Positions 1-6,950 of a DNA stretch of 11,396 bases are shown here, piece after piece. A program made the position numbers and the translations under genes. Position 1 is the stretch's first letter. Each line of letters opens with the position of its first letter. The notes beneath the pieces are model-generated. The model was given only the letters and a program-made list of their open reading frames with translations. It was not told where the DNA came from and did not search any database. Source of the stretch: an uncultured Streptomyces sp. Lineage in GTDB: Bacteria; Actinomycetota; Actinomycetes; Streptomycetales; Streptomycetaceae. Where the stretch lies: contig CAMLJW010000140.1 in assembly GCA_946480485.1 (NCBI GenBank), positions 1 through 11,396 on the forward strand, given 5' to 3'.

Positions 1-2
1 CC

Positions 3-1292
3 TTCAAGGCATCCAAGCCCTCCAAGGGTTCCAGAGGGACGCGGCCGCTGCGGTTGCCGGCCGTACTGCCCCTGCTGGCGTCGATGCTCGCCGGGTGCGG
101 CGGCGACGAGGGGGCCGGCCCGCTCACCGTGAACTGGTACAACTTCCCCGACGACTCCGGCGCGCTCCAGGAGGCGGCCGACAGGTGCAGCCAGACGTCC
201 AACGGCCGCTACAGGATCAGCTACAACAAGCTCCCGCGCGCCGCCGACGGCCAGCGTCAGCAGCTGGTGCGCCGGCTCGCGGCCGAGGACGACTCGCTCG
301 ACATCCTGGGCCTGGACGTCACCTGGGCCGCGGAGTTCGCCGAGGCGCGCTGGATCCGCGAGTGGACCGGGGCGGCCAAGCGGCAGGCCACCCGGGGCAC
401 CCTGCGCGTACCACTGCGGACCTCGACGTTTGAGGGCAAGCTGTACGCCGTCCCGTACAACACCAACACCCAGCTCCTCTGGTACCGCGAGGACCTGGTG
501 CCCACGGCGCCCAGGACCTGGACCGAGATGCTCGACACGGCCCGCGAGCTCGCTCGGCAGGGCAAACCGCACTTCGTGGAGATCCAGGGCGCCCAGTACG
601 AGGGCCTGACCGTCTGGTTCAACACGCTGATCAACAGCGCGGGCGGCTCCATCCTCAACGAAAGCGCGACCGAGCCGTCCCTCGGTCCGCCCGCCGTGCG
701 GGCGGCCACCATCATGCGCGACCTGGCGAACTCTCCGGCCGCGGATCCCTCCCTGCCCAACCACATGGAGGACCAGAACCGCCTCGCCATGGAATCGGGG
801 GTGGCGGCGTTCGAGCTCAACTACCCGTTCGTCTATCCGTCGATGAAGGCGAACAACCCGGAGCTGTTCAAGAACTTCCGCTGGGCGCCATACCCCAGGG
901 TCGACGCGAACCGCCCGGCGCGGCCCACCATCGGCGGCATCGACCTGGCCGTGAGCGCCTACTCGCGCCACCCCGACCTGGCCTTCGAGGCAGCCCTGTG
1001 CCTGCGCAACCGCGAGAACCAGCTCACCGCCGCGCTTGAGGGCGGACTACCGCCCACGCTGCGCGCCCTGTACGACGACCCGGCGTTCATCAGGGACTAC
1101 CCGTTCGCCAAGGATGTGCTGGCCGCCCTGGAGTCGGCGAGCGTGCGCCCGCTCACCCCGGCCTACCAGAACGTGTCGATCGCGGTCTCCCACACGCTGT
1201 CCCCGCCGTCCGCGATCAAGCCGGAGAGCTCGGTCGACACCATCAGGGAACAGATCGACGACGCTCTGCGATCCGAGGGTGTGATTCCGTGA
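3..1292 (+). CDS. lpqY: LpqY-like trehalose-binding lipoprotein of an ABC importer (5' end outside window)
   Basis: Extracellular, membrane-anchored substrate-binding protein that would deliver a disaccharide, most likely trehalose, to the permeases encoded next. The frame is open to the left edge, so the true start is probably upstream. A TTG at 54 is the first listed-type start, but residues before it (Lys/Arg-rich) look like the n-region of a signal peptide. The hydrophobic stretch and lipobox LASMLAGC follow, with the lipidated Cys codon at 96-98. The mature part resembles mycobacterial LpqY as I remember it: the RC-rich first helix region, LDVTWAAEFAEARW, NTNTQLLWYREDLV, LTVWFNTLINSAGGSIL, EGGLP and a conserved C-terminus. 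Length is close to LpqY (roughly 440 aa with signal peptide). It is followed by sugA, sugB and sugC homologues in the order seen in mycobacteria. Trehalose specificity is inferred from family resemblance; another alpha-linked disaccharide is possible. Confidence 0.88.
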   Translation, partial: FKASKPSKGSRGTRPLRLPAVLPLLASMLAGCGGDEGAGPLTVNWYNFPDDSGALQEAADRCSQTSNGRYRISYNKLPRAADGQRQQLVRRLAAEDDSLDILGLDVTWAAEFAEARWIREWTGAAKRQATRGTLRVPLRTSTFEGKLYAVPYNTNTQLLWYREDLVPTAPRTWTEMLDTARELARQGKPHFVEIQGAQYEGLTVWFNTLINSAGGSILNESATEPSLGPPAVRAATIMRDLANSPAADPSLPNHMEDQNRLAMESGVAAFELNYPFVYPSMKANNPELFKNFRWAPYPRVDANRPARPTIGGIDLAVSAYSRHPDLAFEAALCLRNRENQLTAALEGGLPPTLRALYDDPAFIRDYPFAKDVLAALESASVRPLTPAYQNVSIAVSHTLSPPSAIKPESSVDTIREQIDDALRSEGVIP

Positions 1293-1366
1293 ACCACCGT
1301 CTCCCGAGCCACCCCGCCGTCCGGCGCCCCTGGACGCGGGTCCAGTTCCCGGGCGGTACGAGATGA
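1289..1366 (+). other. 25-codon mini-ORF bridging lpqY and sugA by 4-nt overlaps
   Basis: A GTG at 1289 overlaps the lpqY stop (GTGA, 1289-1292). Its frame runs 25 codons to a TGA at 1364-1366 that overlaps the sugA start (ATGA, 1363-1366). The encoded peptide begins MNHRLPSHPAVRR and is Arg/Pro-rich, with no recognisable domain. The layout would let ribosomes leaving lpqY move by termination-reinitiation into the mini-ORF and then into sugA, which itself lacks a clear Shine-Dalgarno. Whether the peptide matters or is only a translational bridge cannot be told from sequence; chance is a real alternative. Confidence 0.4.
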
Positions 1367-2316
1367 GCATGCAGGCCGAACCTGCCGGAGCCCCGCCGCC
1401 CCCTGAGGCGGAGCCGGTGAGGCAGGACCAGGCGGCGGTCTCGGCGGGGGCCCGGCAGGAGCGGCAGCTCGGTTGGCTGCTCTGCGCACCGGCCGTCGTC
1501 GTCATGCTCGCCGTGACCGCGTACCCCATCGGGTACGCCGTCTACCTGTCCCTCCAGCGGTACGACCTGCGCTTCCCGGGACAGGCGCAGTTCGTGGGCC
1601 TGAGCAACTACGGGGCGGTGCTGTCCTCCCCGTTCTGGTGGGACGCGTTCTGGGTGACGCTGTTCATCACCGGCGTGTCCGTGGTCATCGAGCTGGTCCT
1701 CGGCATGGCGATCGCGATGGTGATGCACCGCACGATCTTCGGGCGCGGCACCGTACGCACCTCGGTCCTCGTCCCGTACGGGATCGTCACCGTCGTCGCC
1801 GCCTTCTCCTGGCAGTACGCCTGGACCCCCGAGCTCGGATACCTCGCCGAGCTGCTGCCCAGCGGCCAAGCCCCACTGACCGAGCAGTGGCCCGCCCTGT
1901 GGCTGATCATCCTCGCCGAGGTGTGGAAGACGACCCCCTTCATGGCCCTGCTGCTGCTTGCGGGACTCGCACTGGTCCCCGAGGAGACGCTGCGGGCGGC
2001 CATGGTGGACGGTGCCACCGCCTGGCAGCGCTTCACCAAGGTCGTGCTGCCGCTGATGAAACCGGCCATCCTGGTGGCGCTGCTCTTCCGCACCCTGGAC
2101 GCGTTCCGGATCTTCGACAACATCTACATCCTGACCGCGGGCGCCCAGGGGACCGGCTCCCTGTCGATCCTCGGTTACGACAACCTGTTCACCGCGCTGA
2201 ACCTGGGCATCGGGTCGGCGATCTCGGTCCTGATCTTCATCTGCGTCGGGATCATCGCCTTCACCTTCGTCAAACTGTTCGGCGCGGCCGCACCCGGCGC
2301 GGAGGTGAAGCGCTGA
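1363..2316 (+). CDS. sugA: SugA-like ABC transporter permease (MalF type)
   Basis: Inner-membrane permease subunit of the sugar importer, 317 aa. The first ~35 residues are Pro/Glu/Gln-rich and probably cytoplasmic. Six hydrophobic segments follow, starting near residue 36 ([19 protein letters not shown]). The EAA loop that docks on the ATPase is at about residues 208-231, with core [18 protein letters not shown] and the downstream LP..KPA. The motif [11 protein letters not shown] after TM1 is typical of MalF/UgpA-type permeases. The chosen start (ATG 1363) has no strong Shine-Dalgarno; a second ATG lies two codons in. The start overlaps the stop of the 1289 mini-ORF as ATGA, so coupled translation is plausible. 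It should pair with SugB to form the channel, fed by the LpqY-type lipoprotein and powered by the ATPase at 3400. Confidence 0.9.
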   Translation: MSMQAEPAGAPPPPEAEPVRQDQAAVSAGARQERQLGWLLCAPAVVVMLAVTAYPIGYAVYLSLQRYDLRFPGQAQFVGLSNYGAVLSSPFWWDAFWVTLFITGVSVVIELVLGMAIAMVMHRTIFGRGTVRTSVLVPYGIVTVVAAFSWQYAWTPELGYLAELLPSGQAPLTEQWPALWLIILAEVWKTTPFMALLLLAGLALVPEETLRAAMVDGATAWQRFTKVVLPLMKPAILVALLFRTLDAFRIFDNIYILTAGAQGTGSLSILGYDNLFTALNLGIGSAISVLIFICVGIIAFTFVKLFGAAAPGAEVKR

Positions 2317-3149
2317 TGGCCGCCGTGGGCAGGACGCACGCCACCCGATGGGTCGTCGTGAACGTGGTTGTGGTGCTGTACGCCCTGTTCCCGGTGTGGT
2401 GGATCGCCGCGCTGTCGTTCAAGGAGCCCAGCACACTCACCGACGGCGACTACATCCCCCGGCAATGGACCTGGGAGAACTACCGGGGCATCTTCGAGAC
2501 CTCCGAATTCACCCGTGCGCTGATCAACTCGATCGGTATCGCCCTGATCTCCACGGTGATCGCGGTGACCCTGGGCACGATGGCCGCCTACGCGGTGGCC
2601 CGGTTGCGATTCCCCGGCAAGCGGGTGCTCATCGGCATGTCGCTGCTGATCGCCATGTTCCCCCCGATCTCCCTGGTGTCACCGCTGTTCAACATCGAGC
2701 GCATCGTGGGGATCTTCGACACCTGGGTCGGGCTGATCATCCCGTACATGACCTTCTCGCTACCGCTGGCGATCTACACCCTGTCGGCGTTCTTCCGGGA
2801 GATCCCCTGGGATCTGGAGAAGGCCGCCAAGGTGGACGGGGCCACGCCGGGGCAGGCCTTCCGGATGGTCATCGCGCCGCTGGCCGCGCCGGGCGTCTTC
2901 ACCACGGCCATTCTCGTCTTCATCTTCTGCTGGAACGACTTCCTGTTCGCGATCTCGCTGACCTCCACGGAGGCCGCGCGCACCGTGCCCGCCGCGATCG
3001 CGTTCTTCACCGGGAGTTCCCAGTTCGAGCAGCCCACCGGGTCGATTGCCGCCGCGGCCGTGGTGATCACCATCCCGATCATCGTGTTCGTGCTGTTCTT
3101 CCAGCGGCGGATCGTCGCCGGACTGACCTCCGGGGCGGTGAAGGGGTGA
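2316..3149 (+). CDS. sugB: SugB-like ABC transporter permease (MalG type)
   Basis: Second inner-membrane permease of the importer, 277 aa. The start ATG (2316-2318) overlaps the sugA stop by one base (TGATG) and is preceded by GGAGGTG at 2301-2307, which fixes this start. The long open frame upstream of 2316 is only the out-of-frame image of sugA. A hydrophobic segment at residues 11-34 precedes the typical MalG-family stretch SFKEPSTL...[10 protein letters not shown]. The EAA loop lies at about 168-191 ([19 protein letters not shown] ... PLAAPG), and [12 protein letters not shown] is the usual late-TM signature. Overlap with sugA indicates co-translation. A 250-bp repeat-rich gap follows before sugC, so sugC may be expressed at a different level. 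Confidence 0.92.
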   Translation: MAAVGRTHATRWVVVNVVVVLYALFPVWWIAALSFKEPSTLTDGDYIPRQWTWENYRGIFETSEFTRALINSIGIALISTVIAVTLGTMAAYAVARLRFPGKRVLIGMSLLIAMFPPISLVSPLFNIERIVGIFDTWVGLIIPYMTFSLPLAIYTLSAFFREIPWDLEKAAKVDGATPGQAFRMVIAPLAAPGVFTTAILVFIFCWNDFLFAISLTSTEAARTVPAAIAFFTGSSQFEQPTGSIAAAAVVITIPIIVFVLFFQRRIVAGLTSGAVKG

Positions 3150-3166
3150 CGGAGCGGGGTCGGCTG

Positions 3167-3390
3167 CGGCGGGTAGGCAGGTAAACGAGATAGGCGGGCG
3201 GCAGGTAGGTAGGCAGGTAGGCGGGCGACAGGTAAGTAGGCGAGGCGACAGGTAGGTAGACAGTCAGACAGGTATGCGTGCAGGCCCGGGGCGCCGGCCG
3301 CGACATCGGACCCAGAAGGCGTCCGGGCGCCGCAAGGCATCCAGACACCCGGAAGGCATGTAGGCATCCAGAAGGCGTGCAGGCAAGGAG
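3167..3390 (+). repeat. Degenerate short repeats filling the sugB-sugC spacer
   Basis: Two repeat families sit side by side. From about 3167 to 3287 the DNA is built of variants of GGTAGGTAGGCA and GGCGACAGGTA in irregular tandem. From about 3312 to 3390 there are longer phrases: CCAGAAGGCGT occurs at 3312-3322 and 3368-3378, and AGGCATCCAGA at 3335-3345 and 3362-3372. A related AAGGCATCCA occurs at 7-16 in the first bases of the window. No ORF with credible codon use spans the spacer. The repeats end just before the sugC Shine-Dalgarno. They look like slippage-grown spacer DNA; a role in mRNA structure or stability is possible but unproven. Confidence 0.7.
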
Positions 3391-3399
3391 GCACCACCC

Positions 3400-4596
3400 A
3401 TGGCCGAGATCATTCTTGAGGGAGTCACCAAGCGTTTTCCCGACGGAGCCCTCGCCGTGAAGGACGTGGACCTCGACATCGCCGACGGCGAGTTCGTGAT
3501 CCTGGTCGGCCCGTCCGGTTGCGGCAAGTCCACCACGCTGAACATGATCGCCGGACTCGAGGACATCACCGAGGGCACCCTGCGCATTGGCGACCATGTC
3601 GTCAACGACCTCGCTCCCAAGGAACGGGACGTCGCCATGGTGTTCCAGAGCTACGCCCTGTACCCGCACATGAGCGTCCGCGAGAACATGGGGTTCCCGC
3701 TGCGGCTGGCGAAGGTCGACAAGGCGACCATCAACGCGAAGGTCGAGCAGGCTGCACGCGTCCTCGACCTCACCGAGCACCTGGACCGCAAGCCCGCCAA
3801 CCTCTCGGGTGGCCAGCGCCAGCGGGTTGCCATGGGACGGGCGATCGTCCGTGATCCCAAGGCGTTCCTGATGGACGAGCCACTGTCGAATCTCGACGCC
3901 AAACTTCGGGTGCAGATGCGCACCCAGATCTCCCGGCTGCAACGGCGCCTCGGCACGACCACCGTGTACGTCACCCACGACCAGACCGAGGCGATGACCC
4001 TGGGCGACCGGGTCGTCGTCATGAGGCAGGGCCTGGTCCAGCAGATCGGCACGCCCGCGCACCTCTACGACCTGCCGCGCAACCTCTTCGTCGCGGGCTT
4101 CATCGGCTCCCCGGCGATGAACTTCCTGAACGCCACTCTGGAGGAGAGTGTGCTGCGCTCGTCGCTGGGCGACCTGCCCCTCGACGACCGTACGCGGCAG
4201 GCACTGCTACGGCAGGACGCGCCCCGCGAGGTCATCGTCGGCCTGCGGCCCGAGGCCTTCGAGGACGCGGCCCTGACGCGCGAGAAGGCACGGGGCCGCC
4301 CCGCCTTCACCGTCACCGTGGATGTTCTGGAGTCGCTGGGCTCCGATGTGTACGTCTACTTCACCGCGGAGGGTGGGCCCGCGAGGACCACCGAACTGGA
4401 GGAGCTGGCCGCGGACTCGGGTCTGCGTGACACCGGCGCCGAGGCCGCGCAGCAGATGGTGGCCCGCCTCGACGCCGCCACACGCGCCCGCGAGGGCGAA
4501 CCCGTGCGGCTGCAGGTCGACATGGGCAAGGCGCACGTGTTCGACCCGGCGACCGGCACGAACCTCACGCATCCGCGGAGCGCCGACAGCGTCTGA
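3400..4596 (+). CDS. sugC: SugC-like ABC transporter ATPase (MalK/UgpC/MsiK family)
   Basis: Cytoplasmic ATPase that would power the SugAB channel; 398 aa. All catalytic motifs are present: Walker A GPSGCGKST (37-45), Q-loop VFQSYALYPHM (Q83), signature LSGGQRQRVAMGRA (135-148), Walker B FLMDEP (156-161, catalytic E160), D-loop SNLDAK and H-loop VTHDQTEAMT (H193). From about residue 235 (GFIGSPAMNF) a MalK-type TOBE/regulatory domain follows, with VGLRPEAF at ~280. The sequence resembles mycobacterial SugC more than the shared Streptomyces ATPase MsiK as I recall them (MAEIILEGV start, TTLNMIAGLEDI, GTTTVYVTHDQTEAMTLGDRVVVM). AAGGAGG at 3385-3391, 8 nt before ATG, fixes the start. It lies 250 bp after sugB across a repeat region, so it could have its own regulation. 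A dedicated ATPase is notable because many Streptomyces sugar importers share MsiK. Confidence 0.92.
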   Translation: MAEIILEGVTKRFPDGALAVKDVDLDIADGEFVILVGPSGCGKSTTLNMIAGLEDITEGTLRIGDHVVNDLAPKERDVAMVFQSYALYPHMSVRENMGFPLRLAKVDKATINAKVEQAARVLDLTEHLDRKPANLSGGQRQRVAMGRAIVRDPKAFLMDEPLSNLDAKLRVQMRTQISRLQRRLGTTTVYVTHDQTEAMTLGDRVVVMRQGLVQQIGTPAHLYDLPRNLFVAGFIGSPAMNFLNATLEESVLRSSLGDLPLDDRTRQALLRQDAPREVIVGLRPEAFEDAALTREKARGRPAFTVTVDVLESLGSDVYVYFTAEGGPARTTELEELAADSGLRDTGAEAAQQMVARLDAATRAREGEPVRLQVDMGKAHVFDPATGTNLTHPRSADSV

Positions 4597-4614
4597 CGCC
4601 GTACTCCTGGAATC

Positions 4615-4644
4615 GCGGGGCGGTCGCGAGGCCGGGCGCCCCGC
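4615..4644 (+). terminator. GC-rich hairpin after sugC, candidate terminator
   Basis: Perfect 8-bp inverted repeat GCGGGGCG (4615-4622) / CGCCCCGC (4637-4644) with a 14-nt loop, 18 nt after the sugC stop. No T-run follows, which is common for candidate terminators in Streptomyces. It would end the importer transcript. Confidence 0.45.
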
Positions 4645-4766
4645 TCGTACGGTGGCCGCCCGCGCCACGCTCAGAGTCGTGCCGTGCCCTCAGGGTCCCC
4701 GACAGGCTTCGGAAAGCGGCCTCGGTTTGGTGCGGGTGCGCCTGTCTCCGGCGCGTATGCGTTCGG

Positions 4767-4792
4767 TTGCCGTGGCCCCGTCAGGGGGGCAA
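4767..4792 (+). other. Bulged inverted repeat in the sugC-methyltransferase gap (4597-4913)
   Basis: This 317-bp gap holds no credible gene: the short open frames in it lack domain-like content. Apart from the hairpin at 4615-4644, the one clear structure is TTGCC (4767-4771) / GGCAA (4788-4792) enclosing CCCC (4776-4779) / GGGG (4784-4787) around a GTCA loop, with a 4-nt bulge. It may be a second terminator for the sug operon or lie in the 5' control region of the gene at 4914. I could not pick out a convincing -35/-10 pair. Confidence 0.35.
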
Positions 4793-4913
4793 AGTGGTAC
4801 ATGGTAAGCAGCGTGGAAAAGAGCCCAGGCGGCGAAGTCGGCGGATCCACCGGGGCTGACCGGGTTGCTGAACGGTTCCCCGTGAAGCGGACCACTACTG
4901 CCGGAGGACCGCC

Positions 4914-5681
4914 ATGGCCGTGAAGGCGTACGGGCGGGGAAGCCGGACACCCATGCACCGGCGCAACGCGGACGCCGACTGGGACCGCTGGCCGGTGGAC
5001 GCCTACCTCGACGAGAACTACCGCAGGATCCACCCCTCGGACGCGGCCGTTATCCGGCATCACGCGGGCGTGTACCGAAGGCTGCCGCCGGGAAGCATCG
5101 CCCGCTCCCTGGAGTGCGGCGCCGGACCCAACCTCTACCCCCTCATGCAGGCCGCCGCGGCCAGCCGCCGTATCGACGCCGTCGAGCCCGGGACCAGCAA
5201 CCTCGTCTATCTCACCAGCCAGTTGCGCGACGGCCCGGACCCGCACTGGGCGCTCGTCTACCGCCTGTGCCGGGACCTCGACCCCGCCCTGCCCTCCAGA
5301 CTTCCCGACGCCCTGGCACGGGTACGGGTCGTGCCGGGCAGCGCCCGCACCCTGCCGGAGGGCACATACGACCTGGCGTCGATGAACTTCGTGGCCGAAA
5401 GCGTCACCGAGGACCTGAGCGAATTCGCCGTACTGTGCCGCGCGTTCATCCGCTCCGTCCGCCCGGGCGGCCTGCTCGTCGCCGCCTTCATGGAGAACAT
5501 GCCCAGCTACCGCATCGCCTCCGGGATGCGCTGGCCGGCCTGCCCGGTGGACGGGGAAGCGGTGTACGACGTCTTCGCCCCGCACACCCGGCGACTGCGT
5601 GTCACCCGCGTACAGAAGGACCCCACGCTGCCCGACTACGGGGACACGGGCGTGTTGCTGCTGCGGGGCGTACGAGTCTGA
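4914..5681 (+). CDS. SAM-dependent methyltransferase (NNMT/PNMT/TEMT-like)
   Basis: Cytoplasmic class I methyltransferase of 255 aa; substrate unknown. The N-terminus has WDRWPVDAYLDENYRRIHPSD, an actinobacterial relative of the NNMT/PNMT/TEMT cap region. The SAM-binding glycine loop is LECGAGPNLYPL (66-77), the acidic residue after strand 2 is in IDAVEP (87-92), and strand 4 is DLASMNFVAESVTED (153-167). Strand 5 follows VRPGGLLVAAFMEN (182-195). The C-terminal DPTLPDYGDTGVLLL is characteristic of this actinobacterial subfamily as I remember it. GGAGGA at 4903-4908 sits 5 nt before ATG and fixes the start. It looks monocistronic: 317 bp separate it from sugC, and the next gene converges. Family members N-methylate small amines in animals; the bacterial role is not inferable here. 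Confidence 0.8.
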   Translation: MAVKAYGRGSRTPMHRRNADADWDRWPVDAYLDENYRRIHPSDAAVIRHHAGVYRRLPPGSIARSLECGAGPNLYPLMQAAAASRRIDAVEPGTSNLVYLTSQLRDGPDPHWALVYRLCRDLDPALPSRLPDALARVRVVPGSARTLPEGTYDLASMNFVAESVTEDLSEFAVLCRAFIRSVRPGGLLVAAFMENMPSYRIASGMRWPACPVDGEAVYDVFAPHTRRLRVTRVQKDPTLPDYGDTGVLLLRGVRV

Positions 5682-5705
5682 GTTTTCGTCCAGGGCCGGT
5701 TCTGA

Positions 5706-5738
5706 GGGCGGTCCGCTTCCGCTCAGCCGGACTCGCCC
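5706..5738. terminator. Candidate bidirectional terminator between convergent genes
   Basis: Left arm GGGCGGTCCG (5706-5715) pairs with right arm CGGACTCGCCC (5728-5738), with one bulged base and a 12-nt loop. It lies between the stop of the methyltransferase (5681, + strand) and the stop of the minus-strand gene ending at 5820, so it could terminate both transcripts. There is no T-tract on either side. The remainder of 5682-5819 shows nothing else. Confidence 0.5.
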
Positions 5739-5819
5739 GCAGACAGAGGATGGTGCAGCAGTGTCGCCGCGGCCTTGAGGCCCGAGGGAACCGCAGGCCG
5801 GATGACCCCTCCGGAGCCG

Positions 5820-6356
5820 TCACGACAGGCCCCCGACGTGTGCGAGCGCCTGCTTGAGGAGGACTCCCTGCCCGCCGGGCATCTCGTTCTGGACCACGGG
5901 CGACGAGGCCTCCTGGGGGCTGAACCACTCCAGGTCCAGGGCGTCCTGCCGGGGGCGGCAGTCGCCGGCCACCGGGACGATGTAGGCCAGGGACACCGCG
6001 TGCTGGCGGGGGTCGTGGAAAGGCGTGACCCCCTGCGTCGGGAAGTACTCGGCGACGGTGAAGGGCTGCATGGAGGGCGGGACCCGGGGCAGCGCCACCG
6101 GGCCGAGGTCCTTCTCCAGATGACGTAGGAGGGCGTCCCGGACGCGTTCATGGTGCAGTACGCGGCCGGAGACGAGGGTGCGGCTGACCGTTCCGTCCGG
6201 CCCGATGCGCAGAAGCAGTCCGATGCGTGTGACTTCGCCGCTGTCGTCGACACGCACGGGAACGGCTTCGACGTACAGGATCGGCATGCGGGCACGCGCC
6301 AGTTCGAGTTCGTCGGAAGTCAGCCAGCCGGGCGTGGTCTCGGTCATGTCAGACAT
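5820..6356 (-). CDS. DUF4916 / Nudix-fold family protein with degenerate Nudix box
   Basis: Soluble 178-aa protein that I recognise as the actinobacterial DUF4916 family related to Nudix hydrolases; the reaction is unknown. Landmarks are PGWLTSDELELARARMPIL near the N-terminus, YVEAVPVRVDDSG, SRTLVSGRVLHHERVRDALL, EYFPTQGVTPFHDPRQHAV, and the C-terminal EMPGGQGVLLKQAL. The Nudix consensus GX5EX7REUXEEXGU aligns at G64-x5-E70-x7-R78-H79-L80-E81-K82-D83-L84-G85. H79 and K82 replace glutamates and D83 replaces a third, so classical Mg-dependent hydrolysis is doubtful. Start: ATG 6356 has TATGAT six nt upstream and no Shine-Dalgarno, fitting a leaderless mRNA. The alternative ATG at 6347 overlaps the stop of an upstream mini-ORF (see 6344-6388). 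It lies 93 bp downstream of dps on the same strand. Confidence 0.82.
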   Translation of the reverse strand: MSDMTETTPGWLTSDELELARARMPILYVEAVPVRVDDSGEVTRIGLLLRIGPDGTVSRTLVSGRVLHHERVRDALLRHLEKDLGPVALPRVPPSMQPFTVAEYFPTQGVTPFHDPRQHAVSLAYIVPVAGDCRPRQDALDLEWFSPQEASSPVVQNEMPGGQGVLLKQALAHVGGLS

Positions 6357-6388
6357 TGGCCGATCATACTTTCCAGGGCGTCGGACAT
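6344..6388 (-). other. 14-codon upstream mini-ORF overlapping the DUF4916 start
   Basis: An ATG at 6388 is preceded by a Shine-Dalgarno-like AAGGGGG (6393-6399). It opens a 14-codon frame (MSDALESMIGQCLT) whose TGA (6346-6344) overlaps the internal ATG at 6347 of the DUF4916 gene as ATGA. On a transcript reading through from dps it could couple translation into that gene. On a transcript starting at the TATGAT box it would be absent. Not proven to be translated. Confidence 0.3.
6363..6368 (-). promoter_or_regulatory. -10 box TATGAT for leaderless DUF4916 mRNA
   Basis: On the minus strand TATGAT (5 of 6 to the sigma-70-type -10) lies six nt upstream of ATG 6356, placing the expected transcription start at or next to the A of ATG. 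No good -35 is seen 16-18 nt further upstream. Confidence 0.45.
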
Positions 6389-6399
6389 GCGTACCCCCT

Positions 6400-6449
6400 T
6401 TCTTTCTGTGCGGCCCCTCTCTGATTCTTTCTCTGCGGCCCCTCTGACG
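6400..6449. repeat. Two adjacent 25-bp direct repeats between dps and DUF4916 gene
   Basis: Units 6400-6424 and 6425-6449 share 20 of their first 21 bases (core TGCGGCCCCTCT preceded by TTCTTTCT). They fill the intergenic space immediately after the dps stop codon. The pyrimidine-rich strand is unusual for this genome. It reads as a local tandem duplication; function unknown. Confidence 0.75.
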
Positions 6450-6929
6450 TCAGCCGCGCGGCCGGTCCTCGGCCCGGAACATCCAGCGGTGCTTCTCGAG
6501 TTCGGCCGTGAGACCGATCAGCAGGTCCTGGGTGACGAGATCGGCTTCCTCCGTCGCCTGGATCCGCTCTCGCAGCTGCCCGATGACCGTCTCCAGGCTC
6601 TCGATGAGCAGGCCGACGACCTCGGTGTCCTGGACCCAGCCTTCCTTCGGGGCCTGCAGGGCGCAGGTCGTGGCAATGGTCTCGGGCCGTCCGTCGGGCG
6701 GGATGCCCAGTGCCGCGGCACGCTCGGCCACGGTGTCCGAGTACGAACGGGCCGTCGCGACGACCTCGTCGAGCTGCAGATGGATCGAGCGGAACCGCGG
6801 GCCCACGATGTTCCAGTGGGCCTGCTTGCCGATGAGCGAGAGCCCGAGCAGGTCCACCAGGGTGCCCTGCAGGGCGTCCCCGACCACCTGACGTGCGGCG
6901 TCGGGGAGATTGCTCTTGACCACAGTCAT
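6450..6929 (-). CDS. dps: Dps-family ferritin-like DNA-protection protein
   Basis: Cytoplasmic mini-ferritin subunit of 159 aa, expected to form a 12-mer that oxidises Fe(II) with peroxide and stores iron, protecting DNA. The ferroxidase ligands match E. coli Dps spacing exactly: H38 (in KQAHWNIVGPRF), H50, D54 (SIHLQLDEVV), D65 and E69. The N-terminal tail is short (MTVVKSNLPD) and the C-terminus ends soon after the last helix (EKHRWMFRAEDRPRG), so no long DNA-binding tail is present. The start is set by AAGGAGAA (minus strand, 6944-6937). The gene lies 21 nt downstream of a broken whiB-like gene on the same strand and upstream of the DUF4916 gene. The promoter is not obvious: no sigma-B-like GTTT...GGGTAT pair was found, so it may lie inside or upstream of the wbl remnant. 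Confidence 0.93.
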   Translation of the reverse strand: MTVVKSNLPDAARQVVGDALQGTLVDLLGLSLIGKQAHWNIVGPRFRSIHLQLDEVVATARSYSDTVAERAAALGIPPDGRPETIATTCALQAPKEGWVQDTEVVGLLIESLETVIGQLRERIQATEEADLVTQDLLIGLTAELEKHRWMFRAEDRPRG

Positions 6930-6950
6930 GACGCGCTTCTCCTTGTGGGT

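Noticed and set aside
257..820. Minus-strand open frame of 187 codons opposite the binding-protein gene
   Set aside because: It is Ser/Arg/Ala-rich without any domain and lies fully antisense to a gene with clear family motifs; high GC makes long antisense frames common.
1473..2315. Upstream extension of the sugB frame (about 280 extra codons)
   Set aside because: It is an Arg/His/Pro-rich out-of-frame reading of sugA; the real start at 2316 has a good Shine-Dalgarno and begins the conserved permease.
3079..4062. Long minus-strand frame opposite sugC and the repeat spacer
   Set aside because: Its Leu/Pro/Tyr-Ala repeats come from the DNA repeats, and the remainder is antisense to the ATPase.
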